A stretch of DNA of 10,240 bases from JAGXLC01 sp046545795 (GCA_046545795.1 JBKGZD010000094.1:1-10240); one strand, 5' to 3'; numbered from the stretch's first letter, positions 1-8,200 are shown. Notes: generated from the letters alone by a model not told the origin. A program made the numbers and translations.

Positions 1-39
1 ACCGAATGACAAAAGTTTAATCCCATTACCTGGAAATGA

Positions 40-69
40 AAAAGGCGCATCGTTGCCGATACGCCTTTT
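40..69 (-). terminator. Rho-independent terminator of hppA
   Basis: An inverted repeat pairs 40-52 with 57-69 around a TTGC loop and lies 23 nt beyond the hppA stop codon. The left arm begins AAAAGGCG and the right arm ends CGCCTTTT. The one irregular position (C48 against A61) is a C-A mismatch in plus-strand RNA but a G-U pair in minus-strand RNA, so the hairpin is complete only when transcribed in the hppA direction. The minus-strand transcript then runs into a U-rich tract. The A/T flanks on both sides mean it could also stop plus-strand transcripts arriving from beyond the left edge. Confidence 0.8.
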
Positions 70-91
70 ATTTGGATGAAAAGTTATCTTT

Positions 92-2290
92 TTAAAGCAA
101 ATCAAATGCCACAACAACACCAGACATAACAATTGATACCATTGTCATAAGCTTAATCAGGATATTTAAACTTGGACCTGAGGTGTCTTTGAATGGATCA
201 CCAACTGTATCACCAACTACAGATGCTTTATGAGCTTCTGAGCCTTTACCACCATGATGACCAGACTCAATATATTTTTTAGAGTTATCCCATGCTCCAC
301 CGGCATTCGCCATAAAGATAGCAAGTACAAACCCACTGCTTAATGCTCCAACCAGTAATCCCATAGTACCGGGGACACCAAATAGTACACCAACAATAAC
401 AGGAGTAGATATCGCAAGTATAGAAGGAAGGAGCATTTCTAACTGGGCTGCTTTTGTAGAAATCTGTACACACCGGGCATAATCAGGTTCAGTTTCACCT
501 GTTAGAATTCCTTTTATTTCTCTGAATTGTCTTCTGACCTCATCAATCATTTTACCCGCAGCACGGCCAACAGCATTCATGGTTAAACCTGAAAATAAGA
601 ATGCCATCATTGCTCCTATAAATACCCCAACAATCAATTCCGGGTTCATGAGATTAACTTTATAGTAACTCATAAAATCAAATAAAGTTGCTTCTTCTAG
701 TGGAATTTTGGTACTTCCTATTTCAAGTGCATGCTGTCCTAATCTTGTCAATCCTGCTTTGAGCTCTTCAATATAAGAAGAAAGAAGCGCCAGTGCAGTA
801 AGTGCTGCTGAACCAATAGCAAAACCTTTTCCTGTTGCAGCCGTGGTATTTCCTAGTGAATCAAGAGCATCAGTTCGCTCTCTTACTTCAGGACCTAATT
901 CTGCCATCTCAGCATTACCTCCTGCGTTGTCCGCAATTGGTCCATAAGCATCTGTTGACAGAGTGATACCTAAAGTTGAAAGCATACCTACTGCAGCAAT
1001 ACCAATTCCATATACCCCATAACGCATTCCTTCTGCTGATAAATCGAATCCTGAGGCAAAAAGATATGCACCGATTATTCCAATAACAACTGCAATAATA
1101 GGAATTGCTGTAGATATCATACCTATTCCTACACCAGAAATAATGGTTGTTGCAGCACCTGTTTCACTGCTTTTCGCAATTTTGCGTGTAGGTTTGTATT
1201 CTTCAGAAGTAAAATATTCGGTGGATTTACCAATTACAATTCCTACGATCAGTCCCAGGAGCATTGCTGACCATATTCCCCATACATTATCAAATCCTAA
1301 GACATGTAAGATAATCCAGGCAAAAACCAGAATAAGAATAGCACTTGTATTGATTCCCCTGTTAAGCGCTTTTAGAAGATTTTTTTGTGTTGCTCCTTCT
1401 TTAGTTCGTACCAGGAAAATACCAAAAATGGAAAGGAGGATACCAACTCCGGCGATAAGCATAGGAGCTAATACTGCTCGCATTTGCATTTCTGCATCAC
1501 CTATATAAGCAGCCGCTCCAAGCGCCATGGTGGCTAATATAGATCCGCAATAAGATTCATATAAATCTGCACCCATACCGGCTACGTCTCCGACGTTATC
1601 TCCTACATTGTCAGCAATAGTTGCAGGGTTTCTGGGGTCATCCTCCGGGATGTCACTTTCAACTTTTCCTACCAGGTCCGCTCCAACATCGGCCGCTTTT
1701 GTATAAATGCCACCTCCTACACGAGCGAATAATGCTTGCGTTGAAGCCCCCATTTCAAAAGTAAGCATTGTGGTTGTAATGATGATGATTTTTTGAGTTA
1801 TGGTAGCTTCCTCAACAAATATATTCAGGATAATGAACCAAAAAGTAATATCTAATAAACCGAGTCCCACAACAACTAAACCCATTACAGCTCCACTTCT
1901 GAAAGCAATTTTCAACCCTTTGTTCAGAGAGCTTCTGGCTGCATGTGTTGTACGTGCTGCAGCATAAGTGGCAGTTTTCATACCGAAATAACCGGCAAGG
2001 GCAGAGAAAAAACCACCAGTAAGAAATGCAAAAGGAACCCATGCATTTTGCCAGCCGATGTAGGCTAAAAATCCCAAAATGATTGCCAGTACAATGAAGA
2101 AAATTGCTACGACTTTATATTGTTGCCAAATAAAAGCCATAGCCCCTTTTCTTACATTCAGGGCAATATGTTTCATCTTATCTGTTCCCTCACTTTCTTT
2201 CATCATCTGCTTAAAGAACATATAAGCAAATACTAAAGCAAGGATTGACGCTGCTGGTGCAAACCAAAATATCAAATCTACATTTTCCAT
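92..2290 (-). CDS. hppA: Membrane-bound ion-translocating pyrophosphatase, K+-dependent type
   Basis: This 732-residue integral membrane enzyme hydrolyses cytoplasmic pyrophosphate and uses the energy to export Na+ and/or H+. Length and the roughly 16 hydrophobic segments fit the family. The pyrophosphate/Mg2+ site is intact: DVGADLVGKVE (201-211), DDPRNPATIADNVGDNVGD (217-235), DNAGGNAEMAELGPEVRERTD (454-474) and GDTVGDPFKDTSGPSLN (693-709). D242, E245 and K713 match the acidic residues and lysine of the ion gate known from the Thermotoga enzyme. GNTTAATGKGF (480-490) has Ala and Gly where K+-independent H+ pumps carry Lys and Thr, so the enzyme should need K+. Whether it pumps Na+, H+ or both is inferred (see findings). 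The start MENVDLIFW directly precedes the first helix; no Shine-Dalgarno sequence is seen, as is usual in Bacteroidota. It is a single-gene unit with its own promoter and terminator. Confidence 0.97.
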   Translation of the reverse strand: MENVDLIFWFAPAASILALVFAYMFFKQMMKESEGTDKMKHIALNVRKGAMAFIWQQYKVVAIFFIVLAIILGFLAYIGWQNAWVPFAFLTGGFFSALAGYFGMKTATYAAARTTHAARSSLNKGLKIAFRSGAVMGLVVVGLGLLDITFWFIILNIFVEEATITQKIIIITTTMLTFEMGASTQALFARVGGGIYTKAADVGADLVGKVESDIPEDDPRNPATIADNVGDNVGDVAGMGADLYESYCGSILATMALGAAAYIGDAEMQMRAVLAPMLIAGVGILLSIFGIFLVRTKEGATQKNLLKALNRGINTSAILILVFAWIILHVLGFDNVWGIWSAMLLGLIVGIVIGKSTEYFTSEEYKPTRKIAKSSETGAATTIISGVGIGMISTAIPIIAVVIGIIGAYLFASGFDLSAEGMRYGVYGIGIAAVGMLSTLGITLSTDAYGPIADNAGGNAEMAELGPEVRERTDALDSLGNTTAATGKGFAIGSAALTALALLSSYIEELKAGLTRLGQHALEIGSTKIPLEEATLFDFMSYYKVNLMNPELIVGVFIGAMMAFLFSGLTMNAVGRAAGKMIDEVRRQFREIKGILTGETEPDYARCVQISTKAAQLEMLLPSILAISTPVIVGVLFGVPGTMGLLVGALSSGFVLAIFMANAGGAWDNSKKYIESGHHGGKGSEAHKASVVGDTVGDPFKDTSGPSLNILIKLMTMVSIVMSGVVVAFDLL

Positions 2291-2435
2291 ACTTACTAAA
2301 TTTTTATGATTTAATAATTAAAAAATTTATATATCTAAATACAATTATATAATTTTTGATTAATTTAAACTAAAAACTATTCAGTTTATTTCTAATGCTT
2401 TTTATCGAGCTAAAACCTGAAAATTTCCTAAAACA

Positions 2436-2526
2436 ATTTCCGGTTTTTGAACCGGAAATCATTAAAATTGGAATCTAATATAATATTTTGGATAAAGCTG
2501 GCTAAAATTAAATTTTTTCTTTATCC
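2436..2526 (-). promoter_or_regulatory. Two inverted repeats in the hppA leader
   Basis: Two hairpins fall between the putative promoter and the hppA start. The promoter-proximal one pairs GGATAAAG (2490-2497) with CTTTATCC (2519-2526), 8 bp, around a 21-nt A/T-rich loop that can itself pair in part. The second pairs ATTTCCGGTT (2436-2445) with AACCGGAAAT (2450-2459), a perfect 10-bp stem with a 4-nt loop. Neither is followed by a U tract on either strand, so they are not ordinary terminators. They could stabilise the leader or regulate translation; no known riboswitch class is recognised. Confidence 0.45.
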
Positions 2527-2576
2527 TTAATTAATGTTCCTCTAAGTAATATGTTTTATGATTTGTTAAATTAGCT

Positions 2577-2610
2577 CAAAGGTATAAATGAATACTAAAT
2601 ATAACACAAA
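2577..2610 (-). promoter_or_regulatory. Putative Bacteroidota-type promoter for hppA
   Basis: Read on the minus strand, 2584-2577 is TACCTTTG, an exact match to the -7 consensus TAnnTTTG of the Bacteroidota primary sigma factor. A TTTG at 2610-2607 lies 22 nt upstream, within the 17-23 nt range accepted for the -33 element. Transcription would start near 2570, giving hppA a leader of about 280 nt. The motif match is seen directly; use as a promoter is inferred. Confidence 0.5.
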
Positions 2611-2671
2611 TTTTGACCAGCTTTTTTTGGATTATCTGGTTGTATGTTTTATAACATATTGATGGTGGGGG

Positions 2672-2788
2672 ATGTATGAGTTTGATTCTTTTAGGAAATT
2701 TGTTGAAACAGGGAAATATTTTACAGGGAATAATGGTTTTAAGATAAAAGAATCATTTATGAAACAACCCGGGAGGGATTTTTTTTAA
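2672..2788 (+). CDS. Possible very short protein upstream of ridA, unrecognised
   Basis: A 38-codon ATG-to-TAA frame ends 41 nt before the ridA start. The peptide begins MYEFDSFRKFVETGKYF and ends KQPGRDFF. It is mixed in composition, rich in Phe, Lys and Gly, and has no hydrophobic segment, signal peptide or motif that I recognise. A G-rich run, GGTGGGGG (2664-2671), abuts the ATG but is too close for normal ribosome binding. Frames of this length occur by chance in A/T-rich DNA. It could be a real small protein in the ridA transcript, a gene relic or noise; noise is the most likely without conservation data. Confidence 0.18.
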   Translation: MYEFDSFRKFVETGKYFTGNNGFKIKESFMKQPGRDFF

Positions 2789-2829
2789 CATGAGAATTAT
2801 GACCTATAAAAAAATTTAAAAATAACCAT

Positions 2830-3213
2830 ATGAAATCTAAATCAATTACGACCAAAGATGCGCCACAGCCAGCCGGGCATTATTCACAAGCAGTAGTTTA
2901 TAACAACCTGGTTTTTATATCAGGTCAGTTACCCATTGATCCTTCTACAGGAGAGCGTTTGACCGGTGAGATCGAGCAACAGGCAAGGCAGGTTTTCAAA
3001 AATGTGGAAGCAATTCTGAGGGCTTCTGAAAGCAGTCTTGCTAATCTTTTAAAAGTTACGATTTATTTACCGGATATCTCTTTATGGGATAAAGTGAATA
3101 AAGTATATACAGAGTTTTTAGGAGAATCTAAACCTGCACGCTCAGTAGTGCCTACAAGGGACCTCCACTATGGTGTTAAAATTGAAGTAGAAGCTATAGC
3201 GGCTACAGAATAA
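2830..3213 (+). CDS. ridA: RidA family enamine/imine deaminase
   Basis: This 127-residue cytoplasmic protein of the YjgF/YER057c/UK114 (RidA) family is full length; members form trimers. RidA hydrolyses reactive 2-aminoacrylate and related enamines/imines released by PLP-dependent enzymes such as threonine/serine dehydratase, which protects other PLP enzymes. The features of the active family are present: Y18 in AGHYSQA, FISGQLPIDPSTGE (29-42), the catalytic arginine R104 in PARSVV, and E119 in KIEVEAIA. R104 and E119 are 15 residues apart, as in E. coli RidA (R105/E120), which argues for a true deaminase and not an Arg-less paralogue. The start MKSKSITTKDAPQPAG is the usual N-terminal position, preceded by an A-rich stretch without a Shine-Dalgarno sequence. 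It stands alone, divergent from hppA and convergent with the phosphoesterase gene, so context does not name a partner pathway. Confidence 0.95.
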   Translation: MKSKSITTKDAPQPAGHYSQAVVYNNLVFISGQLPIDPSTGERLTGEIEQQARQVFKNVEAILRASESSLANLLKVTIYLPDISLWDKVNKVYTEFLGESKPARSVVPTRDLHYGVKIEVEAIAATE

Positions 3214-3294
3214 TCCAGGGGAGATATTACTGTGTATTTGCTGTTATGTATATTGTATATTCAAATAATGCCTATATTCGATAAGTATATTTAA

Positions 3295-3390
3295 TTTTAC
3301 AAGCAGAATAATATAATTGTGCTGCTTGCCGGGGTTACTGGTACTGTTGTCATGGGGTGGGTAATTCCTGCATACAGGAAGAATGAATGA
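3295..3390 (+). pseudogene. Possible relic of a membrane-protein gene
   Basis: In the 251-nt gap between ridA and the convergent phosphoesterase gene, one plus-strand frame stays open for 31 codons after TAA at 3292-3294 and stops at TGA 3388-3390. From GTG at 3319 it reads VLLAGVTGTVVMGW, then VIPAYRKNE and stop: a membrane helix followed by a basic tail. The stretch is richer in G and C than its surroundings, as coding DNA here is. It has no ATG near its beginning and no ribosome-binding signal. It may be the eroded C-terminus of a lost gene or chance; the parent family is not recognised. Confidence 0.2.
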
Positions 3391-3464
3391 GTTAAACTTC
3401 AATAAAGATTAGTATAACTGTTTGCTTATTGGTTCTGACTACCACAATGTAATTTTTATCACTT

Positions 3465-4691
3465 TTAATTTTCCGTATTAGATAAATCGATAACGGTGAT
3501 TTTAGGTCTTATTCCTACTCTTCCTGGAAAACCAATAAACCCCAAGCCTGTATTAACATAAAGCTTGTTTTTTTTGTTTGTATATAATCCGCCCCACTCC
3601 GGGTATTTCAACTTGGCAGGGCTCCATTTAAAACCATTTAAATATATGCCGAATTGCATTCCGTGTGTATGACCTGAAAGAGTGAAGTCTACCTGGTCGT
3701 GATTCAAAATTTCTGCTTTCCAATGACTGGGATCATGAGAAAGCAGGATGTTAAATTTTGTTTGCCCATTAATATTAGAAAGTGCTTTCTGCAAATCCCC
3801 GTGCTGGTGAAAAGGAGGTAAGCCCCAGTTTTCTACTCCGATAATGCCAATAGATGAATTATTCCCGTTTAATTTCACAGAATCATTTAATAGCAGATGA
3901 AAACCCATTTTTCGATGAGCATCCTTCAACTTCTGCAGGTTTTTTTGTTTTTCACTATTGCTTGTCCAGGGGAAATAATCTCCATAATCATGATTCCCCA
4001 ATATTGAATATTTCCCGATGGAAGCTTCCATGTTTCTGAGTACAGCAATAAAATCATCAATTTCTTCAGCTAAATTGTTTACCAAATCGCCTGTAAAAAA
4101 AATCAGCGAGGGTTTCTCCTTATTAATCATATGAACCGCTCTTTCAAGATGCGTTTTTTTCTTTGACCAGCTTCCGATATGTAAATCAGATATATGAACA
4201 ATCCTTAATCCATTCCATTCCGAGGGTAAGTTGTTAAAAGTTAAAGGAATGCGTTCAACTTTAAAATGATACTTGCCGATGAGAATTCCATAAAGCAGAA
4301 CAACAAAAAGAACAGACGCTACTCCTAAGCCAGTGTATGTTATTATAACCGTTGAATAATCATAGGAGGAAATCCTTGCCATTACAAAGTTTATCAATTT
4401 TTCGAAAAGCAAAAAGCCCGTCAGGATAATTTTTGGGAGGTAAAACAGGATAAAAGCGCCAAAAAATACGAATAATTCTTTCTGTTTTTTCTGATAATGC
4501 TGCCTCCAGTTCTTATCAAAAGAAAAAAACAGAAGAAAAATAGTAAGAAACAGGGGAATCGACCAGAAAATTATTGAGAATAGAATGGTTCCCGGGTTGA
4601 ATAAAGTATGTAATTCAAAAAACAGAAATACATCAATAACCAGAATTACAAAAAGCACCATTAATCTTATGATATGAAATCTTTTAATCAT
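3465..4691 (-). CDS. Membrane-anchored calcineurin-like metallophosphoesterase (YkuE/YaeI type)
   Basis: This 408-residue protein has two parts. Residues 1-140 contain four hydrophobic segments (about 7-28, 36-57, 72-97 and 113-139). From about 160 to 403 lies a calcineurin-like phosphoesterase domain with every metal-binding motif: ISDLH (167-171), TGD (200-202), GNHD (232-235), LLSHDP (316-321) and GHTHG (340-344). It should be an active two-metal phosphatase or phosphodiesterase held at the inner membrane. Relatives such as YkuE/YaeI and LpxG act on membrane or lipid-linked phosphoesters, but the substrate here is unknown, and LpxG-like activity would be a guess. The start MIKRFHIIRL puts positive charges ahead of the first helix. 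The gene is alone, divergent from susC and convergent with ridA. No clear terminator follows it and no TAnnTTTG box was found upstream. Confidence 0.92.
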   Translation of the reverse strand: MIKRFHIIRLMVLFVILVIDVFLFFELHTLFNPGTILFSIIFWSIPLFLTIFLLFFSFDKNWRQHYQKKQKELFVFFGAFILFYLPKIILTGFLLFEKLINFVMARISSYDYSTVIITYTGLGVASVLFVVLLYGILIGKYHFKVERIPLTFNNLPSEWNGLRIVHISDLHIGSWSKKKTHLERAVHMINKEKPSLIFFTGDLVNNLAEEIDDFIAVLRNMEASIGKYSILGNHDYGDYFPWTSNSEKQKNLQKLKDAHRKMGFHLLLNDSVKLNGNNSSIGIIGVENWGLPPFHQHGDLQKALSNINGQTKFNILLSHDPSHWKAEILNHDQVDFTLSGHTHGMQFGIYLNGFKWSPAKLKYPEWGGLYTNKKNKLYVNTGLGFIGFPGRVGIRPKITVIDLSNTEN

Positions 4692-4958
4692 AAATGTTAA
4701 AATCTATTTAATTAGACCAGCTTGTTCGTAGAAAACAACAGTCATTATCAATAATAAAAAACGCCAAAATAGTTATTTAACAAAATAAATCAATCACTGT
4801 TTACCAGAGATGATTAAAAATGACTACTCCTTTATAAAGCTTACAAAATGACTAATAAGATGATTGCACACCATTATGGCGGACCAATTGGAGATTGTTG
4901 AATTAAAAAGGAATCTTTACCGGAATGCAGCCATTACTAACACACTTTATTAGTTCGA

Positions 4959-4974
4959 TATGTTTCGAAACATA
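4959..4974. promoter_or_regulatory. Perfect 16-bp palindrome, candidate operator of susCD
   Basis: TATGTTTCGAAACATA equals its own reverse complement over all 16 bases. It lies 235 nt upstream of the susC-like start and 267 nt from the divergent phosphoesterase start. An even palindrome of this length centred on CG resembles LacI-family operators, which often control sugar-uptake loci; a TetR-type site is also possible. A partial copy, CGAAACA, recurs at 5060-5066. The palindrome is seen directly; its role and the regulator are inferred, and no regulator gene is in the window. Confidence 0.4.
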
Positions 4975-5043
4975 ATTTAACCTTCAAAAATTTTGTTTTA
5001 TCTGTTTTTTGAGTTGAATGAAATGCCCATGGATTTTTAACAT

Positions 5044-5061
5044 TTACATCCGTTACATACG
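5044..5061. repeat. Tandem 9-bp direct repeat upstream of susC
   Basis: TTACATCCG is followed immediately by TTACATACG, two 9-mers differing at one base, about 150 nt before the susC-like start. Tandem sites spaced by about one helical turn are used by AraC-type and response-regulator DNA-binding domains, which often control SusCD loci. A chance duplication is equally possible. Confidence 0.3.
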
Positions 5062-5209
5062 AAACAATTTTTCTATAATTGGCATTATACATTAATTAAA
5101 GCGGGTTGTAAAATATTATCAAAACTGTTAAAAATTCAAAAAAAAGCATATTTTAGCTGCGTTTTTATGGCGCAAGCCTATTTATTAAATTTTAAATTTT
5201 TATTGTTTT

Positions 5210-8200
5210 ATGAAAAAACTAACCTTTTTATTAACATTTTTGTTGTTTGTTTCCTTTCAGGCAGCAGCACAAATGCAGATTACGGGTGTGGTTACCAGTG
5301 AAGATACTGGTGAGCCCATCCCCGGGGTATCGGTGGTTGTGAAAGGCCAATCAGACGTTGGTACCTCAACTGATATTGAAGGTAAATATCAGTTAGAAGT
5401 ATCTTCCGATGCCGAAACATTGGTTTTTAGTTTCGTTGGTATGGAAACCAAGGAGGTTGATATTGAAGGGCGCGAGGAAATTGATGTAACCCTCACTGAA
5501 TCGGTTTCCGAGTTAGAAGAAGTTCTTGTTGTTGCCTATGGTACTGCAACAAAAGAATCTTTTACCGGATCGGCCGGACAAATTGGAGAAGGAGACCTGT
5601 CAAACCGAAAAATAACCTCACCTATTGGGGCTATTGAAGGTAATACATCTGGTGTACAGGTCATGTCAGCTTCCGGTCAACCAGGTTCATCGCCAAGTGT
5701 TGTTATTCGTGGTGTCGGAACATTAACTGGATCATCTAGTCCTTTATATGTTGTTGATGGGGTCCAATATGAAGGTTCTCTTGCTAACCTGAACACTGAA
5801 GACATTGAGTCTATGACTGTATTGAAAGATGCTGCTTCTACCTCACTTTATGGTTCTCGTGCGGCTAATGGTGTTGTTATGATTACAACTAAAAGCGGAA
5901 AAGAATCAAAAGGAATTAAAGTGAACGCTTCTGTGGAGAGGGGTGCTGTTAGTCCTGCTATTCCTTTTTACGATAAAGCTAGTCCTGGTGAATATTACGA
6001 GTTAATGGGTGAAGCATATAAAAATGCATTAGTCAGTGATGGAATGACAAATGAAGAAGCTTCTGCTCAAGCATCAGAGAAAATTTATAATCGCTTAGCC
6101 TATAACCCATTTGATGTGGAGAATGATAATATTCTCGGTGAGGATGGTAAACTTAATCCAGATGCTGATTTAATTTCCAAAAGTTTAGATTGGTATGATG
6201 CATTATCACAACAGGGAAGCCGCGAAAATTATTCACTTAATTTGTCAGGTGGCGGAGAAGATTATGACTTGTATTTTTCTACATCTTATTTAGACGAGAC
6301 AGGTTACATTGTTACTAGTGGTTATGATCGTTTTACGACTCGATTGAAAGGTAACTTCAAAAGCACAGATTGGCTAAAGATAGGTGGTAATATGAATATC
6401 TCCATGACCAACAGGGAAGGACCGTCTTCTCGTGGCAGTAGTATAGCCAATCCATTTGGTTTTGCCAAAAATATGGGTTCTATTTATCCTGTTTATTTAG
6501 TCGATCCTGAAACAGGCGATTATATACTTGATGAAGAAGGTAACAAACAATATGACCTTGGAGGAGGATATTCCGAATATGGAATTTCTTCAAGACCTAA
6601 CAATCCTGATAGACATGCTATTGCAGAAGCTCAATGGAATAGTGATGTAAGAATGACAAATAATATTAGTTCACGTTATTATGCTGAGTTTACAATCCTT
6701 CCTGAATTGAAGCTTACTGTTAATTATGGACTTGATGTGAATGATTATATTAACAAAGAATATGAAAACCACAAAGTTGGTGATGGAGCTCCTTCAGGAC
6801 GCTACAGCGAATTACGTTACAGAAGAACTGTACAAAACTTTAACCAGCTTTTAACATATAACAAAAACTTTGATAGCGGTCATAATTTTGACATTACATT
6901 GGGTCATGAGAACTTTGACAGGCATTACAGCAACAATTCAGGTATGAAAAATAACCAAACAGCTGTTGGTATCCATGAATTTGATAATTTTTCCAGTACT
7001 TCCGAATTGGCTGGTTACAGCTCAGATAAAAAAACTGAGGGGTATTTTGGACGTTTGAACTATAATTACAGGTATAAGTATTATTTAACGGCATCTGCCC
7101 GTAGAGATGGTTCTTCTGTATTTAATAAAGATGTTCGGTGGGGTAATTTTTACTCAGCTGGCGGTTCATGGAGAATTACACGCGAACCTTTCATGCAAGC
7201 GTTAACATTTGTTGATGATTTAAGGCTGAAGGCTTCTTATGGAGAAGTTGGACAAGATGACCTGGGCGATTATTATCTCTCACAACCACGTTATTCTTTG
7301 TATACCAATGCCGGTGAACCAGGTATATATTGGTCAGATCTTGGAAATACTGCTTTAACCTGGGAGACATCCTCCAATTGGGATATAGCCCTGGAATATA
7401 CATTATTTGACAATTTATTTGATGGATCTATTGAATATTGGGAAAAAATTTCTACTGATCTGCTTTACGATCTTCCGCTGCCACTTTCTGAAGGTTTGAG
7501 TACAGGTCCTGAGAATATCGCATCAATGGTTAACAGTGGTTTGGAATTCAGTCTTACAACAAATATAATTCGTGAAAAAGAGTTAGGCTGGAGCCTTACC
7601 CTAAATGCCTCTACAGTGAACAATGAAATCACAGATCTTCCTGAACCATTTGTTGATGGATCTAAGCGCTGGGAAGAAGGAAGAACAAGGTATGATTATT
7701 TTATTTATGACTATGCCGGAGTGGATCCTGATAATGGAGATGCATTGTATTATAAATATGAAGAAGTCGTTGACGATGAAACCGGACTTTCTACTTTTGA
7801 ACCGGTAACGGATGGAGATGGTAATCATGAAACAACCAATGATTATCAGGACGCAGGTAAAGCTTATGCAGACAAAAATACCCTTCCTGATTTATTCGGT
7901 GGTGTCGAGAACAATTTTACCTACAAAGGGTTTGATCTAAGTATTTTGCTCACTTATGGTATTGGCGGACATGTGTTAGACTATGGATACGCAAGGATGA
8001 TGAATGAAGGTGATTATGGCGAATCCCTTCACCCTGATCTTTTAGACGGTTGGAGAGAGCCAGGAGACGATACCGATGTTCCACGTATGGAAAATGGAAA
8101 TACTGACCTGAACCAAAGCATGTCTACAAGATACTTGACAGATGCTTCCTACCTATCATTGAGAAATGTTAGTCTCTCATACACTTTCAACCAGGACTTC

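Larger units (their letters stand above)
2291..2829. other. Intergenic region between divergent hppA and ridA
   Basis: This 539-nt A/T-rich region separates the hppA and ridA starts. It holds the putative hppA promoter, the two leader hairpins and, nearer ridA, a 38-codon open frame, each listed separately. No convincing TAnnTTTG promoter was found on the plus strand for ridA; the nearest look-alikes are TATGTTTT at 2643-2650 with poor -33 spacing and TGAGTTTG at 2677-2684. No tRNA, mobile-element end or CRISPR repeat is seen. Confidence 0.6.
4692..5209. other. Divergent control region between phosphoesterase and susC genes
   Basis: This 518-nt A/T-rich gap separates two divergent starts. 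It contains the 16-bp palindrome (4959-4974), the tandem 9-mer (5044-5061) and a spaced direct repeat AAAATGACTA (4817-4826 and 4845-4854), flanked by AGATGATT copies at 4808-4815 and 4858-4865. No exact TAnnTTTG box is present on the plus strand. The closest is TATTTTAG (5149-5156), with TGTT at 5126-5129 about 19 nt upstream; this could be the susC promoter with a leader of about 50 nt, but support is weak. No gene is convincing here. Confidence 0.6.

Noticed and set aside
2..78. Plus-strand frame open from the left edge to TGA 76-78; another frame ends at TAA 18-20
   Set aside because: The first runs through the terminator hairpin and is probably chance. The second (ending MTKV) could be the 3' end of a convergent gene, but only five codons are visible, too few to judge.
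285..473. Minus-strand 62-codon frame inside hppA, and a plus-strand 121-codon frame at 1143-1508
   Set aside because: Both lie wholly within a clearly coding, fully conserved hppA and have no family features of their own.
2291..2576. Fluoride riboswitch in the hppA leader (this class can control pyrophosphatase and fluoride-export genes)
   Set aside because: I do not see the conserved G-rich 5' element or the pseudoknot sequences; the two hairpins do not match that architecture.
2764..2785. CCCGGGAGGG followed by eight T upstream of ridA, looking like a terminator
   Set aside because: Only three G-C pairs can form, with a mismatch beyond them; too weak to call.
3300..3328. CAAGCAG ... CTGCTTG inverted repeat after ridA as a terminator
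   Set aside because: It has seven pairs around a 15-nt loop with no T tract after it. It also overlaps the possible coding relic.
3365..3380. TTCCTG-CATA-CAGGAA hairpin between the convergent genes
   Set aside because: A 6-bp perfect stem without a T tract on either strand; common by chance.
4876..4953. 25-codon frame MADQLEIVELKRNLYRNAAI... upstream of susC
   Set aside because: It reads like protein but is too short, has no ribosome-binding signal or recognised family, and lies in a region better explained as regulatory DNA.
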